A stretch of DNA of 64,000 nucleotides from Globisporangium splendens (Eukaryota > Oomycota > Peronosporomycetes > Pythiales > Pythiaceae): positions 39,948 through 103,947 of the forward strand of contig VFIW01000135.1 of assembly GCA_006386115.1 (NCBI GenBank). The letters are read 5' to 3'. Made by a program: the position numbers and the translations under genes. The notes under the pieces were generated by a model. It worked only from the letters and a program-made list of their open reading frames with translations, was not told the origin of the DNA and ran no database searches. Shown here piece by piece: positions 49,365 to 61,611 of this stretch. The first letter of the stretch is position 1, and every line of letters starts with the position of its first letter.

Positions 49365-50449
49365 TCACACTTCTGCAAAGTGATGCAGAAACCTTTTCCA
49401 GTCTTCCAGGTTTCGTTTGCACGCTTTGACGTACAACGCGTTCGCATTGTGCTCGCGCTGTCGCTCGACTTGCTCGATAACCTGCTGCTCCAGCAACTCG
49501 CACCTTCTCGTTACAATTGTCGCTCTTGCACATCTTCTTGTCAAGTATGCCAGATTCATTTCTCGGCGACAGAATGCTGATCGCGTCGTCGGAAGGGTCG
49601 ACCACGTTGCTCAAAGGAATTGGCAGGGGACGAGTAATCGGTTGCGCTTCTTCTTTGCTACGAATGTTTCTTTTCCCAGTACCATGATCAAACAATTTCT
49701 GCTCCGAGGCGCCACTACCATTGGCTTCGTCCCATTGCCCCAGCTCGCTATCACTTTCAGTACTGCTCCCATCGCACGACGCAGTGACGACGACAGCACC
49801 AGCCGGAGCAAGTAAATCACGATCTGGGGTCAGCACATCGGCACGAGCAATACGCGACGACGCCTCGATAGGAAGAAAACTGTGGCTTGACTGATCATCC
49901 AGTCCCTTGCTGGCATTTTGCGCTAGGCTTTGAGGGGAGACGAATTTCTTGCATGGCCGACTGTTCCTGGGCTGGATGGCTGCCTAACCACAAAACCAGC
50001 ACTTGTTTCAACTACAGACTGCGCCGCTGTGGACTTGAAAGCTTGAACTCGCTTGTGCCTCTCGGATCCGTTAGCTAGCACATGTTGTGGCGTTTAAATC
50101 ACGCTTTCCTTTCTGATGCGCTCATCGAAAACTCCTTCAGTTTGTGCTCAACAACGGTTCGGTCGCTGCGACTCTTTGTCTTCTTCTTGCCGCTCGCCAC
50201 CCTCTTGTGTGGATTCTGCGCATGGTGGTAGCTGATCCACTCAACCGTGTTTTTGAGCGTGTCTCGCTTGAAACGCACAGGCATGCGTGCGCGTTCGACA
50301 TGCCCTCCGCAGAGAGCAACAAACATTTCGTGCATGTACTGCTTCGCGGGGATCTGGCCGCGCTTGGGTGGACGGTCGAGTGTGCGGCACCAAGCCTGCA
50401 GAAACGCTGCGAGCTCATCTCTGCTCCACTTTGCCAGGACGGTTGTCAT
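49365..50449 (-). pseudogene. SANT-like array member K, decayed
   Basis: The N-terminal part (50449-50099) is open: MTTVLAKWSRDELAAFLQAW, then FKRDTLKNTVEWISYHH and KLKEFSMSASERKA, where a stop cuts the WF/DLDE half. Downstream in a different register come SSRIARADV and GSSTESDSELGQWDE (49836-49700), matching the middle of gene I. Then, in another frame, comes a coil (LLEQQVIEQVERQREH, 49559-49365). The pieces are in the family order, so this is one full-length member broken by a stop and frameshifts. Its open tail accidentally extends the reading frame of gene J. Confidence 0.8.
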
Positions 50450-50499
50450 GGCTCACTTTGTTGCTTGGTTTTTGATTGAGTTTGCTAGAAAGTTCGGTA

Positions 50500-53400
50500 G
50501 ACTTGCCTTTAGCCTGAGGAGGAGGCGAACTATCTTACTCGCCGTCTCCAGGCAGCAGGATGCGCAACTGAGGTCAGACTTGGAGGATACGCAGACGACA
50601 CGACCATTTATCTTAGCGATCCCAAGGATATTAACGCCGTGTTTGCAATCCTGGACAAATATGGAGCAGCTTCTGGGCTTCGAGTCAATCGGCACAAATC
50701 TGCAGTATTACCGCTGAACAAGGAATATAGCTCCACCGAAGAGTCAGTCAGTGACATTCATGTGCTACAACGTGAGGAACATTGCCGCTACCTCGGCATC
50801 CAAGTCGGACAAACGCCTTCGAATGCAAGTAACTGGTCCAAGTGCATCCAAGCCTTACGTGTCAGACTCCGACTTGCGCGTCTCAAAACTCACTCTGTCG
50901 CCCAGCGCGCAGCAATTGCCAGTGCCGTCATCATACCCAAAGTGCTTTATGTGGCCAGGCACTCCTGGCCCTCTACGGCTATTGTCAATCAGCTACACGA
51001 CCTAGTGAAACAATTTATCTGGGGCTCAAGGAATGGTAAGCCTGCGAAACCGTGGATGAAGGAAGAACAAGCTGAGCTCAAAAAAATGAATGGAGGCTTG
51101 TCAGTACCCAACATCAGAACTGAGCTGATGACGATGAGTGCCACAGCAGTCTCCAAATGGGCAATCATAACCTCTCACATCGATCAGGTCATCGGGAAAT
51201 CTTGCTGCACAACACAAGGGCTTCTTCGACGTACATCACGCCGCTCGATGCGATTCCAAGGCGGCCACCCCAGCTTCGTGATAACATGTGGACAACTGGC
51301 GCAGCATTATGTGCGTCGCTCCATTCTCGACCCTATGATCCCAGAGAACGTGATAATGTACGTTGGTGTTACGAGCACTTCAAGTCGACAATTCTGCAGA
51401 CTCAATGGGACGGCGATGTGTTCTAGATCGACCTCAGCTCTAAAATATCTGACAGGCTTCCAGGTATCATCGCTGAAGGACGAAAGCTACGAGGGACATT
51501 CTGTGCAGAATGGCTGCCATACATGACCTCGACTGCAGATGGGTGGCTTCTTGATTCCAACGGCTCCCCTTACAAGCTTGCTCACACATCATTATCAGTT
51601 GGAACAGCACAACTGGGTGACATACTTCGATGGGAATGGATAAGACCAGGAGTGCTTAACTTCATCCCAACATGTGGAATCTCCGGATTCTCCCGGCCGT
51701 CTATTCGAGCGCTCGAGCGGTTATGTGCTACGTTGGTATCCAACTTCCCACAGCTTCTGTATCGACCACAGCAAACAAATGTGCTTCGGCTGTACAACGG
51801 GCAACGTCATTACAACCACGAATGGCATCTGCACACCAGTGAAGCAACTCTGACCCACGTCGACACGACCCTAGTCAAAGCTACGCATACACTTCACTCC
51901 GCAATGGACTGTGACGTCATGGCAACAAGAGACTTGAACGGGCAGAAGGTGTCGTTCCATGCACATCCACGCTTCACAAGAATCGTGCAACTATGGGGTG
52001 GCAACGGACGATACAATACGACCAGATCTTTCTATCGGCAACAAGTTGCAGCAACGAGGACACAAATTGGCAAAGATACTCGAGATGCAGCAGTCAGCAA
52101 AGCTGTCCATACAGCAGGATCTCTGTGGCCAGGACTGAAATTAATCCAATGGAGCGAATTACACAACATCCCAGGGATTACAGTTTATACAGCCCAGACT
52201 CTTCTCCGGCTGAAAGCCAACCGACTCTCCATGTGGAACTATGAGAAAGCTGATCTATCCTGCTCGAATCCCGAATGTTCCCAAGTTGTCCAATCTTCTG
52301 TTCAACATCTATTCTGGGAGTGTCCGAAAGCCAAACTGGTGTGGAACTACTTTTATGCGCTATGGGCGAAGATCGGAATCACTCCTGGTCACGACCCCGC
52401 AATCTGGATCTTCAGTCTGGATCTACCAGATACTCCAAGGCATGCATGGACCACGATCAAGAGACACATTATCGGACACAAGTTCTCCAATGAACATCTC
52501 CAAGATCATCTCTATCCCGTCGCACACATGCTGTGGCGATATATGAGCGCGTCGCTCATACAGGTCATTTGGTGTGCGCATCTGCGACGCATGGATTCGG
52601 ATCCAATCGAATCGACTGCTGAGATGGCGATCATGATGACCAGATTAGAGGCAGGAATGCGAAACCTCGCACGACTCGCTGAAGCGCAAGCTGGAGACTC
52701 TGACGGTCACACGGTTGCAGCAGTTCTCAAGGCATATGTCGACTGCTTTCTCAGCCAAACCGACGCCATCCCCTTGACTCCAAATGATACTCGCGGCGTT
52801 TACCTGTTGTTTTTCGATGGTGGATCACGCGGCAATCCAGGACCAGGAGGGACTGGATCCATCATCGTGCGTGTCCATAAGAACTCGCACACAGCCAGTT
52901 TAATTTGGACCGCCAGCATGGCGTATAGCAGGAAGGACACGACCAACAACTTTGCCGAGTACTGGGGTCTCATACACGGACTCCGAGAAGCCCAACGCAG
53001 TCACTTCGAGCCGTTGTACGTGATTGGAGACAGTGCACTCATTATCTCCCAACAGCGAATGCATCGGTCCCCTCGACAGCACCGATTGGCACGTTTATAC
53101 CAGACAAGTCGACGACTCGCGGATTGCATCGACATCCGAGGATGGTACCATCACTACCGTGCCTTCAACAAGATGGCGGACTCAGCCGCCAACCTAGCCA
53201 TGGACACCAGAACCTCAACGCAGGTCCACTTCCCAACTCATCGAGCTGCTTTCAACAATCTCACCCAGGATCTTGACAACGACGTCATGCATTGGCTTAT
53301 GCGAAGTTCGGAAGACCCAAGGTCATTGGACAACACAAGGCAGCCTCACATAGGACCAAGAGAACATGCCATCCTGGTCAAAGATTATTTAGCATTCAGA

Positions 53401-53532
53401 AGTGATCTATTGCAAACCGCGCTGTAGACACATTTACACTCCTAGATGAAATTCGCAATGAATAGGTAGGAGAATGGATATTGTAGGTCACGACGATGAA
53501 CCTAAATATACCTCACCTTATAAAGATAAAGA
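50500..53532 (+). mobile_element. LINE copy 2, longest, 5'-truncated, broken ORF2
   Basis: The element starts inside the reverse transcriptase domain (exact 5' edge uncertain, ~50,480-50,560). The catalytic motif GYADDTTIYL is at ~50582. RT thumb and connection regions follow, then a zf-RVT knuckle (~52260-52330) and RNase H (~52805-53200; D-E-D-D residues kept), with stop TAG at 53425-53427. ORF2 shifts from frame 2 to frame 1 near 51200 and has TAG at 51424-51426. The 3' UTR ends ACCTCACCTTATAAAGATAAAGA, resembling the TAAAGA-type tail of copy 3. It lies directly before the start of pseudogene K in the opposite orientation. No ORF1 is present. Confidence 0.92.
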
Positions 53533-54102
53533 TCTTACTCGCCGAGGATAACCCGTCAACTGTCGGATGCACATCAGCAACCGCCACTCACGACTGACAT
53601 AATTTGGATACTGATACTGAACAAGTTATTGCACATAGCATAGCACTTGGTTTGAGACTTCCTTGCTAGCTCTCACTTTTTATTCGAGCGAGTGAGCTTC
53701 TTGCTACCGCATGACGATCAATAGTCGAGCCATCAGAAGCTTTGTAGTTCGTTCTGAGCTCTGGTCATGGGTGATCCTGTTGTAATGCCTCTGTGCTGAT
53801 ATGTTATTTGCGTTGATGTCGTCTACAGGACGTCAATGGTAGACTCGCGACACTGCCAAATGCGGTTGCGAGTCAATCCCCTCAAGACGTGATCAGATAG
53901 CGCGCGTTGACATTGTCGTTGACCGGCGAGACCCCAAATCTTTGTTGATACCGGCAGCAATTTATGAGTGTGTCCTTTCTCTCAATAAATTACCTTTTTC
54001 TATCCTCTTCTGTCACACACTTTTTTCGATGGAAATCGACCCGCCCGTTAGCTCCAACTACTGGGTAACCAAGTAGTCTCGAGAAAGCAACTCGCGTGCA
54101 GG
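53533..54102. other. Intergenic region between LINE and gene L
   Basis: No gene recognised. A T-rich run (TCACACACTTTTTTC, ~54014) precedes gene L and may be part of its promoter. Confidence 0.4.
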
Positions 54103-56022
54103 ATGGTTGGCTCCAACTGGAGCCGCGAGGAGCTCGATGCGCTGCTGCGTGCGTGGCGCGACGCCCTCGACGCCGCGCCCCATACGAAGAGCTTCCGGCT
54201 GCTCGAGTTCATCATGCAGCGGTTCGCTATGCGCTGCGGGAAGGACCCGCCGCGGTCGGCTGGCTCGGTCGAGATCAAGCGCAAGTACATGAAGAACATG
54301 GTGCGCGTGATCACGCAGTTCAACGAGCGCAGCGGATCCAAGAAAACCTGGTTCGCACTGCCGCCACGTGAACGCAAGCAGTGGTTCCTGCTGTTCAACG
54401 CAAAGTCGTACAAGTTCGCCAACATGAGCGAGGAATGCTATTGCACGGTGAAGGAGTTGATGAAGATCGAGGAGGTCGTGTTGTATGGCAGTACTGCTGG
54501 TGGTGGTAGTACGCTGCGCGACTTTGATGATGCAGAGGCAGCTGAAGAAAAAGAAGGTGGCAACAGTGACGATAGCAGCGACACCCCTGTTCATCAACGT
54601 GTGAGTGATATTCGCGTGTCACTCGTGAAAAGAAAGGATGGATCTTGGATGGCGCGGTCACCAGAGTCGTCGGCGCGTTATGCAGTTCCCCAGGAGACGG
54701 CAGTGAGAAAAAGCGACGCTTCGAGACAGCACACCGTGTTTGATCAGCTAGTGAGCGCAGCATCCGGCGCTCGAGACGCTGTGATGATCGATGCAGCGTC
54801 CGATGGTGAGGATGGAGATGAGAGTGATACCAGCGACTCTGGCAACGGTCACGAGGATGACGACGATGATGGGCACGACAGCGATTTACTGGGAGATTTA
54901 ACACCCTCCAAGCTCCCATTGCACCTTCGTCGTCAGGACAACAGATTCGATCATCGTCTAGCAAGTCCTCGTGTTTCAGCAAACTCGGAGCGAGATGTGC
55001 CGAATGTTAGTAGAACCCATTCTCGTTCGTCTACTGGAGTTATGCACTCTCAGCGTTCAAATCAACGGACAAATGCCGACTTGCAGCAAGTTGTAAATGG
55101 TCTGGAAAGGCAAACCAAACAAGCAAAAGAGTTACTCGACCAGCTTCGAGACGAAAGGAACCGCGGCCAAACTGAGCGAGATCGATGCCAGCAAACGCGG
55201 AAACGCGAAGATGGTGACGTCAAGCGGATTCTTGATCAGATCCAAGCGCGCGAAGTTGAGTTGCGTGCTGTTCGCGAACAGCAGAAGGCAGAGTACAAGG
55301 AGCAGAAGAAGATATTGTTACAGCTGAAAGTGGTGCGTGAGGCACAGCAGCAAGGCGACGAAGCCAAGAAACGCGATCAGGAAGAACGACAGCAATTGAT
55401 GGAGTTGATTCGTTTGGATCGAGAAGACAGAGAGAGGTTTCGTCAAGAGCGCAAGCTAGAGGTGCAAGAACAAAGCAGATTCTTGAAATTGATTCAGGAG
55501 GATCAAGAGCAACGACGACAGGATGCCAAAGAGCGGCGAGTGTTCTTGGAGCAGTTGAAACGGTATCGAGAAGCGTTATCCGCGAAAGCCAATGACGAAA
55601 AGATTCAAGAGTCGATGGTAGGAGAACATTCTGGCGAACCAGACGAGCGAGATGATGGGTCTAATGTGTTGGTTAAACCGGATGAAGAGAGAAGCAACAA
55701 CATAGACGCAGTAGACATAAGACCAGAATCAACGAGTGATGAGCCAGAAGATGTAGAAAAGGCACCTGAATCAGCAAGCGATGAGCCAGAAGCAGCGAAA
55801 GAAGCACCAGATGTACCAGAGGCAGCAAAGGAAGCACCAAAAGCACTAGCAGCGGAAGAGGAACTAAACACACTGAAAGAGACAAAAGAACCCGAACAGA
55901 CGGAAGCACACAAAGAACCAATGAGAAGAGCAACCCGGCAATCGATTCTTCGTGCTCAAACGCCAGCAGCTCCAATGGCATCGAGAACGAGGTCGAAGCA
56001 AACGAAGAAATCCGCGCGGTGA
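54103..56022 (+). CDS. SANT-like/coiled-coil array protein L (one domain)
   Basis: 639 residues. Domain ~5-122: NWSREELDALLRAWRDAL, VEIKRKYMKNMVRVITQF, KTWFALPPRERKQW and FANMSEECYCTV (the DLDE motif is lost). An acidic linker (DGEDGDESDTSDSG) follows. The coil starts LQQVVNGLERQTKQAKELLDQL (~326) and runs ~170 residues. After it comes a Glu/Pro/Ala-rich segment with short repeats (DEPEDVEKAPES, DEPEAAKEAP) and a basic Arg/Thr tail (MASRTRSKQTKKSAR). Domain and coil order match genes I and J. Confidence 0.87.
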   Translation: MVGSNWSREELDALLRAWRDALDAAPHTKSFRLLEFIMQRFAMRCGKDPPRSAGSVEIKRKYMKNMVRVITQFNERSGSKKTWFALPPRERKQWFLLFNAKSYKFANMSEECYCTVKELMKIEEVVLYGSTAGGGSTLRDFDDAEAAEEKEGGNSDDSSDTPVHQRVSDIRVSLVKRKDGSWMARSPESSARYAVPQETAVRKSDASRQHTVFDQLVSAASGARDAVMIDAASDGEDGDESDTSDSGNGHEDDDDDGHDSDLLGDLTPSKLPLHLRRQDNRFDHRLASPRVSANSERDVPNVSRTHSRSSTGVMHSQRSNQRTNADLQQVVNGLERQTKQAKELLDQLRDERNRGQTERDRCQQTRKREDGDVKRILDQIQAREVELRAVREQQKAEYKEQKKILLQLKVVREAQQQGDEAKKRDQEERQQLMELIRLDREDRERFRQERKLEVQEQSRFLKLIQEDQEQRRQDAKERRVFLEQLKRYREALSAKANDEKIQESMVGEHSGEPDERDDGSNVLVKPDEERSNNIDAVDIRPESTSDEPEDVEKAPESASDEPEAAKEAPDVPEAAKEAPKALAAEEELNTLKETKEPEQTEAHKEPMRRATRQSILRAQTPAAPMASRTRSKQTKKSAR

Positions 56023-56414
56023 AGCGGAAGCGAACTCACCTTTGTTACTTCCATGCCGCTAGGTGGAAAAAGCTGGAAAATGTTTGCCTGTTTCTTTGAG
56101 GGTGTACAGTAGATTGTTGGTATCTGCGTCGTGGCGCGTTTGACAATTCAAACGATACCGTCTCGACTGCATTTGTACTTGTGGTGCTAGCTCTAAATAG
56201 GAGATCGTATCTCATTGAAAGCAATGGAGAAAAAGTGGGCATGGCTATCCATTCGTTGGTATTGAATCCCACGTCGGATCCAGTCAGCACGGAGTAGTGT
56301 ATCCATTTTCTGTTCTTCAAGGTAGGCACGCCAGTCAAACGTGTCCTATGTTGCTGATGCGCAACACAGAAGACCATCACTCCTGCTCATCATTGACCAG
56401 TGACCCATTTCCAA
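56023..56414. other. Intergenic region before the pseudouridine synthase
   Basis: No gene recognised on either strand. Confidence 0.4.
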
Positions 56415-58067
56415 ATGAGCAGCTCTTTGCCACCGTGCAGCACTAGCAGCGCAGACGCAGATGCTTCCGTTACTGCTCGTCCAGAGACGCCGCCATCGGC
56501 TCCGCAGGTGAGCAAGAAGCAGCTCCGCAAGCAGGCCAAGGCGCAGTTCCTCGCTGAGCGGAAAGCAGCGGCGCGTCGTGCTGCGTCTGGCGACGATGCG
56601 GCGGACGACGGACCTCGCAGACAACGCAAGCGGCGCAACCAGCGGAAATGCAACAGCGGAGAGGACGCGTACGCACAGAGTGAGAACCCAGATGTGCAGT
56701 ACGTGCGGTGTACAGCTGTGAACTGCAAGGACGTTAGTGAGAATGCAAAGTGCCAAATGCGGACCGTTGCGCCGTACGTGCATCGTTTCCAGTCGTTTGT
56801 CAAGGCACGATGGTGTGGACGCTCCGTGGGCGATGTGTTTCTCGAGGAATTTGAAAGACTCTCGCCCCAGTATCGCGTACGTTTTTCACTTTACAATGGT
56901 CTCTGATTGTGTCGATACGCTCACCTTTTCTCTGTTTTGAATGGCTTTTCTGGATACTTCGATGACCAGCAAGCCGCGATCGCGATGGGGTTGATTCGAA
57001 TCAATGGTGAAGCCAAGGAATCCGAGTACATTCTCCGCAACGGCGACTTCCTGGAGCATGCCATGCATCGTCATGAGCCCGCGATCCATCTTGACGCTTT
57101 GGAAGTGCGTTCACTCGTGCATTGGAACTCAGACGACGTTGTCGTCGTGAACAAGCCGTCGAGCGTGCCTGTGCATCCAAGTGGCGCATATCGTCATAAC
57201 TCGATAACCTTTCTACTGCAACGCGAATACGAGTTGCCAGAACTGTTTCCGGTGCATCGCCTTGATCGGTTGACCTCGGGACTCTTGATGTTCTCCAAGT
57301 CGGCAGTGAAAGCGCGAGCGCTGTGTGACGAAATTGCGTCTGGCGGTGTGCAAAAGCACTATGTGGCGCGCATCCTGGGGGAATTCCCAATTGTACTGTA
57401 CGATAATGGGAATGATCATGCCCAAGACAAAGCATTCAAGCAAATTGCAAACGACGCGTTGGTGGAGATGTCGGTCACAGAACAGAATAGTGAAGCGTAT
57501 TGGCGCATGGCAGCCCCCATTGCATGCATTTCGCCTCTGGACCACGTACAAGGTGTGAGTGCTGACGAAGGTTCCAAGTCTGCGGAGACACTATTCCGAC
57601 GCCTCAGCTACGATGGATGCCACAGTGTCGTCGAATGTTTGCCGATTACGGGGAGAACGCATCAAATTCGCGTGCACCTCAAGCATTTGGGGTTTCCTAT
57701 TGTAAACGATCCACTGTACGGTCCAGAGTCAGCTGCAACGGTCACGTTTGGTGAAGAGAACGAACAGACAACAATCAGCACGGCAGTCAGCGATAAGGGC
57801 GAAGTGGTGACTATGCCTCAACCTCATGCAAACGCTTTTGGAGAACAGGAAGCGCTTATAGGAAACGAAGAGACGTTAGCTGGTATGGAAGAAGTCAAGC
57901 GATGCGAGTCGATATGCCCTGCCTGTCGAGATGGCGATGCTGCTGTGCTGTCCTCGACTCACCTGACGTGCTTTTCCATCTGGTTGCATTCATACAAGTA
58001 CCACTCCTCTTCGTGGTGCTTTGAGGTGCCATTTCCAGCATGGGCGAAGCTAGAAGAAAAACATTGA
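56415..58067 (+). CDS. RluA-family pseudouridine synthase (RPUSD2/Rib2-Pus9-like), two exons
   Basis: Exon 1 is 56415-56876, the intron 56877-56969 (93 bp, GTACGT donor, ACCAG acceptor, phase 0), and exon 2 is 56970-58067; about 519 residues. A basic, disordered N-terminus (KKQLRKQAKAQF, RRQRKRRNQRK) precedes an S4-like segment (RWCGRSVGDVFLEEF...AIAMGLIRINGE). The catalytic domain has KPSSVPVHPSGAYRHN, the active-site HRLDRLTSGLL (catalytic Asp) and RTHQIRVHLKHLGFPI. A C-terminal CPAC and an LHSYKY...FEVPFPAWA tail resemble human RPUSD2. It isomerises uridine to pseudouridine in RNA, probably tRNA. It converges with the EGF-like gene, 47 bp apart. Confidence 0.92.
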
Positions 58068-58114
58068 GTTGTACTCTTCTTGCATTAAAGGAGAATAATA
58101 TAGACGTAGAGATT

Positions 58115-61100
58115 CTAGATCTCGTTTGCCACTTTTCCGGCCGAGTTGAGGTAAATAAGATCTTTGTAGCCACAGTCTCCGCGATCGCCTTCTTTGTCAT
58201 TGCCGTCGCTGCTCGTGAATCCAAATGCGCAACGGCAAGTTCCACCCACAGGGTTGCACACGCCTCGGTTCGTACACACGGCGTTTTCTTTTGTACCTCG
58301 TCTCGAGCCCCCTGCACCGTCTTCGTTGATCGTCATGACCAAAACTCCATCGATGATCCATCGAAGCGGCGGCAAGTCTCCGAAGTCGCTGAGGAACTCG
58401 ACGCGGATCGTATTGGTACCAGCTGCAGTGCACGCGACAGCTCCATTGCTATAAGTAACAGCGACGTCGCTGATTGTCGTTAGCCCCGAAAGCGCGCTCT
58501 GAAGAGTTGATGCGCTCACGGAAAACAGAAGCTGTGGGGTGACCGCATCTCGGAATTTCAAACTGAAAAACCCCGAACTCCCCGTGCAAGTGAGCACTTG
58601 GACTTCATTCTCTTGAGGAGAGCCGTCGGGATTGTACACTGTCATGGGGTCGTCCCCTGTTGGGCAGGTCTGCTTGGAGCAATCGTATCCTCCCCACCCA
58701 GCAGCACACAGGTAACCCCGAACCATATCGTAATCCCACGTCTAATACACCAAAACACACATGCTCATTACTAACAATGCTCGCAGTCTGAGTCGCACGA
58801 CCATCTTACCTCTTTCTTGTTTGGCACTGCACCACAGGTCCAACCCATTTGCTCGCCATTGAACTGCTCGCGTTTCTTTATCTTTATAATGTGAGGTGTA
58901 TTTAGGTTCATCGTCGTGACCTACAATATCCATTCTCCTACCTAATCTTCATTACGAATTTCATATTGGAGTGTAAATGTGTCTATAGCGAGGATTGCAA
59001 TAGATCACTTCGAACTGCTAAATAATCTTTGACCAGGATGGCATGTTCTCTTGGTCCTATGTGAGGCTGCCTTGTGTTGTCCAATGACCTTGGGTCTTCC
59101 GAACTTCGCACAAGCCAATGCATGATGTCGTTGTCAAGATCCTGGGTGAGATTGTTGAAAGCAGCTCTTTGAGTTGGGATGTGAACCTGCGTTGAGGTTC
59201 TGGTATCCATGGCTAGGTTGGCGGCTGAGTCCGCCATCTTGTTGAAGGCACGGTAGTGATGGTACCATCCTCGTATGTCGATGCAATCCGCGAGTCGTCG
59301 ACTTGTCTGGTATAAACGTGCCAATCGGTGCTGTCGAGGGGACCGATGCATTCTCTGTTGGGAGATAATTAGTGCACTGTCTCCAATCACGTACAACGGT
59401 TCGAAGTGACTGCGTTGTGCTTCTCGGAGTCCGTGTATGAGACCCCAGTACTCGGCAAAGTTGTTGGTCGTGTCCTTCCTGCTATACGCCATGCTCGCGG
59501 TCCAAATTAAACTGGCTGTGTGCGAGTCCTTATGGACACGCACGATAGTGGATCCAGTCCCTCCTGGTCCTGGATTGCCGCGTGATCCACCATCGAAAAA
59601 CAACAGGTAAACGCCGCGAGTATCACTTGGAGTCAAGGTGATGGCGTCGGTTTGGCTGAGAAAGCAGTCGACATATGCCTTGAGAACTGCCGCAACCGTG
59701 TGACCGTCCGAGTCTCCAGCTTGCGCTTCAGCGAGTCGTGCGAGGTTTCGCATTCCTGCCTCTAATCTGGTCATCATGATCGCCATCTCAGCAGTCGATT
59801 CGATTGGATCCGAATCCATGCGTCGCAGATGCGCACACCAAATGGTCTGTATGAGCGACGCGCTGATATATCGCCACAGCATGTGTGCGACGAGATAGAG
59901 ATGATCTTGGAGATGTTCATTGGAGAACTTGTGTCCGATAATGTGTCTCTTGATCGTGGCCCATGCATGCCTTGGAGTATCTGGTAGATCCAGACTGAAG
60001 ATCCAGATTGCGGGGTCGTGACCAGGAGTGATTCCGATCTTCGCCCATAGCGCATAAAAATAGTTCCACACCAGTTTGGCTTTCGGACACTCCCAGAATA
60101 GATGTTGAACAGAAGATTGGACAACTTGGGAACATTCGGGATTCGAGCAGGATAGATCAGCCTTCTCATAGTTCCACATGGAGAGTCGGTTGGCTTTCAG
60201 CCGGAGAAGAGTCTGGGCTGTATAAACTGTAATCCCTGGGATGTTGTGTAATTCGCTCCATTGGATTAATTTCAGTCCTGGCCACAGAGATCCTGCTGTA
60301 TGGACAGCTTTGTTGACTGCTGCATCTCGAGTATCTTTGCCAATTTGTGTCCTCGTTGCTGCAGCTTGTTGCCGATAGAAAGATCTGGTCGTATTGTATC
60401 GTCCGTTGCCACCCCATAGTTGCACGATTCTTGTGAAGCGTGGATGTGCATGGAACGACACCTTCTGCCCGTTCAAGTCTCTTGTTGCCATGACGTCACA
60501 GTCCGTTGCGGAGTGAGCTGTATGCGTAGCTTTGACTAGGGTCGTGTCGACGTGGGTCCGAGTTGCTTCACTGGTGTGCAGATGCCATTCGTGGTTATAA
60601 TGACGTTGTCCGTTGTACAGCCGAAGCACATTTGCTTGCTGTGGTCGACTCAGAAGCTGTGGGAAGTTGGATACCAACGTAGCACATAACCGCTCGAGCG
60701 CTCGAATAGACGGCCGGGAGAATCTAGAGATTCCACATGTTGGGATGAAGTTAAGCACTCCTGGTCTTATCCACTCCCATCGAAGTATGTCGCCCAGTTG
60801 TGCTGTTCCAACTGATAATGATGTAAGCAAGCTTGTATGGGGAGTCGTTGGAATCAAGAAGCCACCCATCTGCAGTCGAGGTCATGTATGGCAGCCATTC
60901 TGCACAGAATGTCCCACGTAGCTTTCGTCCTTCAGCGACGATACATGGAAGCCTGTCAGACATTTTAGAGCTGAGGTCGATCTAGAACACATCGCCGTCC
61001 CATTGAGTCTGCAGAATTGTCGACTTGAAGTGCTCGTAACACCAACGTACATTATCATGTTCTCTGGGCTAATAGGGTCGAGAATGGAGCGACGCACATA

Positions 61101-61611
61101 GAGATAATCAAGGCAACCATTGAGTATCTCTTTTGGACCCAGCACAGTTTAATAGTAGTAACTATGAAGGCAACGTACTTCGTTCGCACGCAGCGCCAGT
61201 AAAGCCTGAATCACAAGCACACACACCGGTGTCCGGATTGTACGTGCCTCGATTCGAGCACTCGGCGAGGTTGTGGCCAATGTCGGCGCCGGTAACTTGG
61301 TCGGCCCATACTGCGCTCATAGGGCAACGAGCATTTGGCACACAGATCAAGTCGAACGCAGTCGTCACGTCAGCAGATTGGCAGGTTTAGGCATTTTGGT
61401 GTCAAGGACAAAGAGCACGTGCATAGTACTTACTAATAGAGCAATCGGCTCCAGTCCACTTGCTTAAGCATGAACGTGTGCCCTGGAAGAGACACATGCC
61501 TCTCGTGGAGCAAAAATTTGGGCACGTGTAGCCACGAACGTCCACGATCGTGCTCACGGCAAGCACGAGCACGAGAAGTCCAAGGCGAAGTGCCATAAGC
61601 GATTGACCCAT
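58115..61611 (-). pseudogene. EGF-like secreted protein gene interrupted by a LINE
   Basis: From ATG 61611: a signal peptide (MALRLGLLVLVLAVSTIVDVRG), a Cys-rich EGF-like start (YTCPNFCSTRGMC...WTGADCS) and a GTAAGT donor; then CPMSAVWADQVTG, HNLAECSNRG and VCACDSGFTGAACER with a GTACGT donor (~61165). LINE copy 3 lies next. After it come an exon fragment (QFNGEQMGWTCGAVPNKKE, GTAAGA donor near 58809), an acceptor near 58741, and the last exon: VRGYLCAAGWGGYDCSKQTCPTGDDP, a beta-rich domain and a final EGF (CTNRGVCNPVGGTCRCAFGF), stop 58115. Intact relatives in oomycetes are secreted or surface proteins. Decay signs: LINE, no AG acceptor before exon 2, and one EGF Cys changed to Tyr (RGTYNPDTG). 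Confidence 0.7.
58873..61100 (-). mobile_element. LINE copy 3, 5'-truncated
   Basis: Homology to copy 2 begins at 61100 (minus strand TATGTGCGTCGCTCC) and ends at the TTATAAAGATAAAGA tail near 58873. It carries the zf-RVT knuckle and RNase H with all four acidic residues; stop TAG near 58983. It has the same TAG inside GTGTTCTAGATCGACC as copy 2, plus its own frameshift near 60830. It is inserted within the EGF-like gene in the same transcriptional direction. No target-site duplication is visible. Confidence 0.93.

Noticed and set aside
49219..49836. N-terminal extension of gene J
   Set aside because: It matches the linker of other array members and lies in a decayed copy (K), not in front of a domain.
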